64,000 nucleotides of DNA, taken from contig JAFYHS010000015.1 in NCBI GenBank assembly GCA_017539045.1, positions 1-64,000 on the forward strand, given 5' to 3'. The notes beneath the pieces are model-generated. The model was not told the origin of the DNA, did not search any database, and saw only the letters and a list, made by a program, of their open reading frames with translations. This stretch comes from Bacteroidales bacterium (lineage in GTDB: Bacteria > Bacteroidota > Bacteroidia > Bacteroidales > F082). Below, piece after piece: positions 16,307 through 22,161 of this stretch. A program made the translations under genes and the position numbers. Each line of letters opens with the position of its first letter. The stretch's first letter is position 1.

Positions 16307-17201
16307 ACGTCTTGACCTCGTCCTCGTCCATATTCCGGAAACCGTATTCGTGAACCACCCTGCCGTCTTCCATAAAGACTATGGTAGGCAGGTTGCCTTT
16401 GACGGCCTTCAGCATGCGGGCATCGGGATACAGCACGTAGCGATAACGTTGCGACTCCGATAGTTTATAGAACATGGAGACATCCTCTTCGTTACCCATA
16501 AAAAGATAGGTGATTCTTTCTTCCGAGAAGCCATGAAACTGCTGCATCAGCGAGAGCTTGCGTGCCGCCATCTGACAGTATTCACAGCCTGTGGAGAAGA
16601 AACTCACAATCTGTTTCCCTTCATCCAAATGCAGACTATCCATGGGCGCATCGTTCAACATCTCATCGAACAGCTCCACTTGAAGGTTGTGTTCGGAATC
16701 CGAATTTGCCAGGTTGTCGGGAGGCGAGGCCACAAAGACACCGATGGCAGAAGCCATGATAGCAAGACTCAATATCAGCCAACGGAAAGGCGTAACCCTG
16801 CTTTCCATCTTGTAGATGGCCAGCAAAAGCAGCATCAGCACACCGTTCTTGACGAGGCTCTGCTTGGGATCGAGTTGCAGGTAGTCGCCGAAGCAATGGC
16901 AGCTGTCGGTACGTCCCAAATGCACGGCATACAATAATAATAAGGTATAACCGACCAGCATGGCCATGCTCCCCCACCAATAAAGCCTATGAAGGGTACG
17001 CGAGATCAAGCCGATGCCAAGCACCAACTCGAGGATGATGGCCAGACGAGCTACGATGAACGAAAAGTTAAGGCTGAAAAAATGATAGCTGTAGACATAA
17101 AGCTCGAACCTATCCATGTCGAGCAGCTTCAGCACCGCCGACACGATGAAAACCAGTCCCAAGAGGACCTTTAAGGCCGATTTACCGAGCGAATGAGGCA
17201 A
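16293..17201 (-). CDS. DoxX/MauE-like membrane protein fused to a thioredoxin-like domain
   Basis: A 302-residue inner-membrane protein. Four to five helices occupy residues 8-165, with the DoxX/MauE-type SAVLKLLDMDRFELYVYSY start and a DSCHCFGDYLQL loop in which the paired cysteines may be redox active. From about residue 185 there is a thioredoxin-like domain with FFSTGCEYCQMAARKL (CxxC), a conserved feature of periplasmic disulfide exchange. MauE partners are known to support disulfide formation. Here transport and redox modules share a chain, like the 411-residue protein at 58182. The gene lies 8 bases after the cysteine-rich lipoprotein gene, a possible substrate or partner. Confidence 0.8.
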   Translation of the reverse strand: MPHSLGKSALKVLLGLVFIVSAVLKLLDMDRFELYVYSYHFFSLNFSFIVARLAIILELVLGIGLISRTLHRLYWWGSMAMLVGYTLLLLYAVHLGRTDSCHCFGDYLQLDPKQSLVKNGVLMLLLLAIYKMESRVTPFRWLILSLAIMASAIGVFVASPPDNLANSDSEHNLQVELFDEMLNDAPMDSLHLDEGKQIVSFFSTGCEYCQMAARKLSLMQQFHGFSEERITYLFMGNEEDVSMFYKLSESQRYRYVLYPDARMLKAVKGNLPTIVFMEDGRVVHEYGFRNMDEDEVKTFMAF

Positions 17202-17209
17202 AACCGATG

Positions 17210-17491
17210 TTACGGTTTATTGTTGTTATGGTTGAAAATGTCATCCCACCAATGATGTTCCTCGCCCGTCACCTCTTCTTCCGAGACCTCGGTGCAGATC
17301 ACCTGACCCCAGCCCACGATTTCCTTCGACTTGTCGGAGCAAGAAGAGCCATCCTCGATGGTGTAATAATCCTGTCCCAAGTCAATGACTTCCTCATTCT
17401 GTATGGTGGTGCACTTGCAGTAACGCGTCTTCTTGCAAGAAGGCAGAACCACAATTGCCAAGGCGATTACAATAATCAGAATCTTTTTCAT
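17210..17491 (-). CDS. Small cysteine-containing lipoprotein
   Basis: A 93-residue lipoprotein starting at 17491 (MKKILIIVIALAIVVLPSC). The lipobox LPSC predicts lipidation at Cys19. The mature part is short and has several further cysteines (CKKTRYCKCTTIQ, SSCSDKS, VICTEV), and ends in a His/Asn-rich tail. The family is not recognised. A -7 element lies about 20 bases upstream, and the next gene downstream, 8 bases away, encodes the DoxX/thioredoxin fusion. Oxidative folding of this lipoprotein by its neighbour is a plausible but untested link. Confidence 0.75.
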   Translation of the reverse strand: MKKILIIVIALAIVVLPSCKKTRYCKCTTIQNEEVIDLGQDYYTIEDGSSCSDKSKEIVGWGQVICTEVSEEEVTGEEHHWWDDIFNHNNNKP

Positions 17492-17510
17492 CTCAGAAAA
17501 TTTTTCACTG

Positions 17511-17518
17511 CAAAAGTA
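17511..17518 (-). promoter_or_regulatory. -7 element TACTTTTG for the lipoprotein/DoxX operon
   Basis: Minus-strand TACTTTTG about 20 bases upstream of the lipoprotein ATG. It is divergent from the promoter of the propeller gene. Confidence 0.55.
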
Positions 17519-17535
17519 CAATTTTTTGCCATTGC

Positions 17536-17567
17536 TTTGTAAAAACGCTCAAAAAATCATAATATTG
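17536..17567 (+). promoter_or_regulatory. Promoter for the propeller/T9SS protein gene
   Basis: TTTG (17536-17539), 20 bases, then TAATATTG (17560-17567), one base from TAnnTTTG. The leader is about 30 bases. Confidence 0.65.
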
Positions 17568-17601
17568 CAGTTGCAATTAATAACCCCTAAAACAATATCC
17601 T

Positions 17602-20553
17602 ATGAAAAAGAACTTTATCCTCACACTCATCATTGCCGTGATGGCTTCGGGCAGTCTCTTGGCCCAGCATCACGCCATTAAGACCACGACTGAGCCCAAC
17701 AAGGGCGCAACCCTTGAATATGGCATCAGCGAACCATCAACCGACAGGGCCATGACCGACGACCCATCCATAATTTGGGAAAAATACGAAAGCGGTGCCA
17801 TGCCCGACGACGTCTTCTACATCGACGCGACAGGCGACTACCTCGTGTATTATGGCCTCAACCAGAAGCGCGTCACCCTCTTCGACGCCCAAGGAGCCGT
17901 GAAATGGGAGAAGCCCATCTCTTCGGGTGGTCGTGCCGCCGTATCACTCATGGGCAATGCCATCGCCTATTCCGACGACAACGAGCTATATGTCGTCAAC
18001 ATAGAGGGCACGGAAATCTTCCATGAGACCTTCGACTATCCCGTTTCGCACTTCAAACTCGACTCGGATGGCACCAGAATCTATGTCACATACGGTCGTT
18101 ATGAGGACAGCTATTACGCCATTGCCTGTTATGGTTTCGGCGTCACCAAAAGCGACCCGATCTGGGTCGTCGGCGACCTGACTGTCAACCCAGTGGGCAT
18201 CAGCCTCTCGAAGAACAACGCCCGTCTTGTAGTCGCCTTCGCGCAGGGCTACAAACAGATTTGGGTCATTGACCCGCTGACAGGCGACATCCTTCAGAAC
18301 GACCTTTATTATTACGACAACTCCCCCAGCCAAGACCCCGCCTTGAGTGCCAACGGCGACTACCTCGCCTACGCCGACTTCAGCGGTATGGCCTACCTCT
18401 ACCTTTGGAACGGCGAACGTTACGAGAGCGTATGGACCGCTAGCATCGCCGGCCCCGGCGCCTCCTCCACCTGGGGCTGCGCCAATGCCATCTCCGACGA
18501 CGGAAGCCTCATCGCCATCGGCACCCTCGACTTCGTCAACTCGAGCTCGGGCTACGACGGCTGCTGCTACCTCTTCAACAACTACTCCAACGAGCCTATC
18601 TGGAGCTATACGGGCTGCGGTGACGAGGTGACCCAAGCCGCCATGAGCGACGACGGCAGCACCATAGGCTTCGTCACCTGGGGTCCCATGGACCACTCCA
18701 CGCCCGACTTCTTCCTCTTCCGCAAACAGAGCGGCACCCCGATTGCCGAACTCACCACGCCTGGCTCGATGGAACACATCGACATCTCCTCCACCGGCGA
18801 CCGTTGCATCGTGGCCGGCAAGGCCGTCCACTGCCGTGAGATGGGCAGCGGCAGCCGTGTCTACGCCATCCAAAGCATTGCCGACAACATGGGTATCCTG
18901 AATGGCATCGTAAACTTGGAAGGCACCGAAAACAACAGCGGTGTCACCATCACCATCAATGAACTTGAGGACTATTTCGAAACCACCGCTGAAGACGGTA
19001 GTTTCACCATACGCGCCATCCCTGAAGGCAGTTACAGTGTCACTGCCGGCATTCCAGGATACCTCCCTGTCACAGAGAACATCTCCATCAGCGGCGGTGA
19101 GATTACGACCCTCAACATCAACATGGAAGCCGTCGGCACACCCATCTCCGACCTCTACGCCTCGCAAGGCGCTTATGATTATGTGGAGCTGACTTGGAGC
19201 GAACAAGATGGCGCCACCGGTTATAACATCTACCGCAAAAACACCCTCAACGCACCCTTCGGCGAACCTATGGCCACCATCGGAACCGGCGAAGGCTATT
19301 TCGAGGACCACACTGCCATCCCGACGCAACAATACTACTACACCGTCACGGCACAGCTCGACGAGGAGTTGCAGACGCCCTACTCCAACATCTGCCTCGG
19401 CTATGCCACCACCGCCTACATCACCCACACCATCGACGTCTATGACGGCACCGCCCCCAACATCGACGGCATCATGAGCGATGGGGAATGGAACGACGCC
19501 TTCCGCGTCGAGGTGAGCAACTACCTCCTGCCCGTCGAGATGGGCAGCGTCACCCTGCACCTCAAGATGGACGACAACTATCTCTACGTCTGCTCCGAGA
19601 ACCGTATGGACACAGAGTGGACCAACAACGACGGCGTGGCCTTCTACATCGACGATAACAACGACGGCACCTACCCGCCACAAGGCGACGACAGCGAGGG
19701 TAACTACTGGATGTACTACGGCACACCCAACACCGTGCGCTACCGTCCCATCTACGATAATGGCGGCGTGGGCACCGTCATCAACCTGCCTGAGGAGGTC
19801 ATCGCCTGCGACATGAGTCAAGGCTATGAGACCATCGAATTCGCCCTGCCCTTGGGCAACGACGAGACCTGGAAGCTGAACACCGACAACGGCAGCAGCG
19901 GCCTCTACCTCTTCGTGCGCGACGCCGCCACAGCCACCATGTACGGCAAGTGGCCCGCCGAGAACAACGAGACCTTCGCCCCGACCTACTACGGCGTGAT
20001 GAACTACCACATAGAGAATGCCGTTCCCGAGCCGCCCACCAACCTCCGCATCGACGAGGCGGTGAACGCGCAAGGCGTATACACGCCCATCATGTGGGAC
20101 ATGCCCGTGATGAACGACTTCGACCACTTCAACCTCTATTTCGTGGACAATCCGGACCAACACGAGGAAGTCTACGGCACACAATGGATCTTTGAGGTTG
20201 ACGACGAGGAGGAAGTGAGCATCTACGTCACCACCGTCGACCAGGCGGGACAAGAGTCTGTGCCTTCGGAGACCTTGACCTTCCGTCCCGGCAGCGAGAA
20301 CGTGAACGAATACGGACTGGCCAAACTCAGCCTCTACCCCAACCCGACCCACAATGTGCTCAACCTCAATGCCGACCTGCAGGGCCGCACCGACGTGATG
20401 GTCCTCGACATGAACGGCAGGACCGTGAAACATTATGTCGTCAACGGGCTCAACGAGATGCGCCTCAACGTGAGCGACTTGCAGAGCGGGGTGTATTTCA
20501 TCCGCGTGAGCAATGAGACGACGAATGCCGTGGGCAAGTTCGTCGTTGAATAA
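17602..20553 (+). CDS. Secreted beta-propeller protein with CBM9-like and type IX sorting domains
   Basis: A 983-residue exported protein. After a signal peptide (cleaved near SLLAQHH), residues about 55-430 form repeating WD/PQQ-like blades (GDYLVYYGLNQKRVTLFD, ALSANGDYLAYADFSGMAYL, ISDDGSLIAIGTLDF). A carboxypeptidase-regulatory-like domain follows (EDGSFTIRAIPEGSYSVTAG, about 470-490), then an FN3 domain (ELTWSEQDGATGYNIYRKN), a CBM9/DOMON-like domain (DGIMSDGEWNDAFRVEV to VAFYIDDNNDGTYPP, about 620-690), and a type A sorting domain (LSLYPNPTHNVLNL). Likely cell-surface and carbohydrate-related, but no catalytic motif is seen. The end of this gene and its terminator recur in part at 22014-22124. 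Confidence 0.85.
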   Translation: MKKNFILTLIIAVMASGSLLAQHHAIKTTTEPNKGATLEYGISEPSTDRAMTDDPSIIWEKYESGAMPDDVFYIDATGDYLVYYGLNQKRVTLFDAQGAVKWEKPISSGGRAAVSLMGNAIAYSDDNELYVVNIEGTEIFHETFDYPVSHFKLDSDGTRIYVTYGRYEDSYYAIACYGFGVTKSDPIWVVGDLTVNPVGISLSKNNARLVVAFAQGYKQIWVIDPLTGDILQNDLYYYDNSPSQDPALSANGDYLAYADFSGMAYLYLWNGERYESVWTASIAGPGASSTWGCANAISDDGSLIAIGTLDFVNSSSGYDGCCYLFNNYSNEPIWSYTGCGDEVTQAAMSDDGSTIGFVTWGPMDHSTPDFFLFRKQSGTPIAELTTPGSMEHIDISSTGDRCIVAGKAVHCREMGSGSRVYAIQSIADNMGILNGIVNLEGTENNSGVTITINELEDYFETTAEDGSFTIRAIPEGSYSVTAGIPGYLPVTENISISGGEITTLNINMEAVGTPISDLYASQGAYDYVELTWSEQDGATGYNIYRKNTLNAPFGEPMATIGTGEGYFEDHTAIPTQQYYYTVTAQLDEELQTPYSNICLGYATTAYITHTIDVYDGTAPNIDGIMSDGEWNDAFRVEVSNYLLPVEMGSVTLHLKMDDNYLYVCSENRMDTEWTNNDGVAFYIDDNNDGTYPPQGDDSEGNYWMYYGTPNTVRYRPIYDNGGVGTVINLPEEVIACDMSQGYETIEFALPLGNDETWKLNTDNGSSGLYLFVRDAATATMYGKWPAENNETFAPTYYGVMNYHIENAVPEPPTNLRIDEAVNAQGVYTPIMWDMPVMNDFDHFNLYFVDNPDQHEEVYGTQWIFEVDDEEEVSIYVTTVDQAGQESVPSETLTFRPGSENVNEYGLAKLSLYPNPTHNVLNLNADLQGRTDVMVLDMNGRTVKHYVVNGLNEMRLNVSDLQSGVYFIRVSNETTNAVGKFVVE

Positions 20554-20566
20554 ACCATCTGGGTTT

Positions 20567-20594
20567 GTAGAGACGCGATTAATCGCGTCTCTAC
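20567..20594. repeat. Short interspersed palindrome, GTAGRGAC family, copy 2
   Basis: A perfect 28-base palindrome with half-site GTAGAGACGCGATT, directly after the propeller gene and before its terminator. Confidence 0.75.
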
Positions 20595-20613
20595 CAGACC
20601 GATACCATGCAAC

Positions 20614-20645
20614 AGCACCGTCAAACTTTGGCGGTGCTTTTTGTA
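20614..20645 (+). terminator. Terminator after propeller gene (copy 1)
   Basis: AGCACCG (20614-20620) pairs with CGGTGCT (20632-20638), loop TCAAACTTTGG, followed by TTTTT. Near-identical sequence occurs at 22100-22128. Confidence 0.8.
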
Positions 20646-20693
20646 TTACTTCATTTTTTTCTAACAGCCTGTTTCTATTTAAATAAACTTTAC

Positions 20694-20701
20694 TATTTTT
20701 G
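20694..20701 (+). promoter_or_regulatory. -7 element TATTTTTG upstream of the DUF4143 ATPase gene
   Basis: TATTTTTG with no clear -33 element. The transcript would start just before the twin GCGGAT hairpins and carry them in its leader of nearly 90 bases. Confidence 0.5.
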
Positions 20702-20710
20702 CAGCGTCGT

Positions 20711-20767
20711 TGCGGATTTTCCAAGAATATCCGCAATTACGTTGCGGATTTTTTAAAAATATCCGCA
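20711..20767 (+). repeat. Twin hairpins in the leader of the ATPase gene
   Basis: TGCGGAT (20711-20717) pairs with ATCCGCA (20729-20735); TGCGGAT (20743-20749) pairs with ATCCGCA (20761-20767). The two units are near-direct repeats 32 bases apart and lie between promoter and start codon. Confidence 0.7.
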
Positions 20768-20794
20768 GTCAGTTTGAGAAAATTCAAGTTTATT

Positions 20795-21934
20795 ATGTAC
20801 CATAGAATATTTGACATAGAGAACCGTTTGGACGAAGCCATGTTCTTGTTTGGTGGCCGTCAGGTGGGCAAGTCCACATTACTAAAAGAACGCTTTCCAA
20901 ACGCTGTTTACATTGACCTCCTGAATTCTGAACTAAGAAATCGTTTCCAACAACACCCCGAGGAGTTTCGGGATAGTTTGCTTCGCTATCCATCGGAGAC
21001 GTTGGTCATTGTGGACGAAATCCAGAAAGTACCCGACCTGTTGGACGAAGTCCACTGGCTGATGGTAAACAAGGGTCTTTTCTTTGTCCTGAGCGGATCC
21101 AGCGCACGCAAGCTGAAAAAAAGCGGTGCAAACAACCTCGGTGGTCGGGCCATACCAGAGACGCTGTTTCCTTTGGTTAGTGCGGAAATACCTGATTACA
21201 ACCTTGACCGAGCCATACAGAACGGCATGATTCCTCGGCATTATATGGTCGCCAATGCCCGCAACCGACTCAAATCCTATATAGAACTTTACCTGAAGGA
21301 AGAAATCATCGAGGAAGCCGCTGTGCAGAAAGTGGCCGACTTTATCCGTTTTTTGGAAGTGGCCGCCATCTCGGACGGCGAAATGCTGAATTATGAGAAT
21401 GTGGCTACCGATTGCGGTGTTTCGGCCAACACGGTCAAAGCCTATTACCAGATACTTTGTGATACGTTGTTGGGCTTTGAAGTGCCAGCTTACCGAAAAG
21501 CCGTAAAGCGGAAACTCACCAAGGCTTCCAGATTCTATTTCTTTGACGTGGGCATTGCCAACTATTTGACAGGCCGGCACCATCTTGCCCCCAAGACACC
21601 CGAATATGGACACGCCTTCGAACATCTTGTGATGCAAGAGATCGTGGCTTATCTGGGCTACAAAGACAGTGAAGAGAAGCTGACGTATTGGCACACCTAC
21701 GACGATAACGAAGTGGATGCCGTTATCGGTGATGCTCGGGTGGCTATTGAGATAAAATCAGCCGACTCGATTCAAACCAATCACAAGAAAGGTTTGGTCG
21801 AATTTGCCAAGGAGCATCCGAATGTAAAGCAGGTTCTTGTGTCGCGTGACAGAATTAGCCGTCGCAGCGGAGAAATCGATTTGTACTATGTAACCGATTT
21901 CTTCAAGGCATTATGGAACGACGATATTATTTAA
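20795..21934 (+). CDS. ATP-binding protein of the AAA_14 / DUF4143 family
   Basis: A 379-residue ATPase starting at 20795 (MYHRIFDIENRLDEAM). Walker A GGRQVGKSTLL is near residue 22 and Walker B LVIVDEIQKVPDLLDEV near residue 68, with LSGSSARKLKKSGANNLGGR as the sensor segment. The C-terminal half is the DUF4143 domain (YFFDVGIANYLTGR, then GHAFEHLVMQEIVAY and WHTYDDNEVDAVIGDARVAIEIKSA), whose D-x-V-...-E-I-K pattern resembles a PD-(D/E)XK nuclease core. Such ATPases are abundant and mobile in Bacteroidetes genomes, with no settled function. The gene sits between two copies of a gene end and terminator, which suggests recent insertion or a local duplication. Confidence 0.88.
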   Translation: MYHRIFDIENRLDEAMFLFGGRQVGKSTLLKERFPNAVYIDLLNSELRNRFQQHPEEFRDSLLRYPSETLVIVDEIQKVPDLLDEVHWLMVNKGLFFVLSGSSARKLKKSGANNLGGRAIPETLFPLVSAEIPDYNLDRAIQNGMIPRHYMVANARNRLKSYIELYLKEEIIEEAAVQKVADFIRFLEVAAISDGEMLNYENVATDCGVSANTVKAYYQILCDTLLGFEVPAYRKAVKRKLTKASRFYFFDVGIANYLTGRHHLAPKTPEYGHAFEHLVMQEIVAYLGYKDSEEKLTYWHTYDDNEVDAVIGDARVAIEIKSADSIQTNHKKGLVEFAKEHPNVKQVLVSRDRISRRSGEIDLYYVTDFFKALWNDDII

Positions 21935-22013
21935 TTGATTCAGTGCAGTTTAGTTTTGAACAATCATTAAACAATTTGTAGTTTTAAGGCAAACATGGAT
22001 ACCAACCACAAAT

Positions 22014-22076
22014 GCGTATCTCGTCCGTGTGAGCAATGAGACAAACACAGCCGTAGGTAAGTTTGTGGTGGAATAA
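22014..22076 (+). pseudogene. Relic of a type IX sorting-domain C-terminus
   Basis: Codons 22014-22076 read AYLVRVSNETNTAVGKFVVE then TAA, differing at few positions from the end of the 983-residue propeller protein (YFIRVSNETTNAVGKFVVE). No start codon or upstream domain is present in this frame, and a near-copy of the propeller gene terminator follows. It is a duplicated or decayed gene end. Confidence 0.75.
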
Positions 22077-22099
22077 AGACAAAGACGCTCATATACTAA

Positions 22100-22129
22100 A
22101 GCACCGTCAAACTTTGGCGGTGCTTTTTG
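22100..22129 (+). terminator. Terminator copy 2, overlapping the next promoter
   Basis: AGCACCG (22100-22106) pairs with CGGTGCT (22118-22124) around the same loop as copy 1, followed by TTTTTG. Its T-run supplies the TTTG -33 element of the regulator gene promoter. Confidence 0.75.
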
Positions 22130-22156
22130 TATTACATCGTTTTTTTTCTATTTTTG
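22126..22156 (+). promoter_or_regulatory. Promoter for the TPR/winged-helix regulator gene
   Basis: TTTG (22126-22129), 19 bases, TATTTTTG (22149-22156). The -7 element is only six bases before the GTG at 22162, so the mRNA would be almost leaderless if that start is used. Confidence 0.5.
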
Positions 22157-22161
22157 CAAGC

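Noticed and set aside
8655-20553. Type IX secretion apparatus genes near the cargo genes
   Set aside because: Only cargo with sorting domains is seen; no PorK, L, M, N, Sov, PorU or PorV homologue is encoded in the window.
20567-20594. Palindrome considered as an operator for the ATPase gene
   Set aside because: It lies before the propeller-gene terminator, so it belongs to the 3' end of that gene and matches the dispersed GTAGRGAC elements.
17986-20736. A 916-codon open frame on the minus strand across the propeller gene
   Set aside because: It is antisense to a complete exported protein with signal peptide and sorting domain; its Val/Ala/His-rich sequence has no motif, and arises from codon bias of the real gene.
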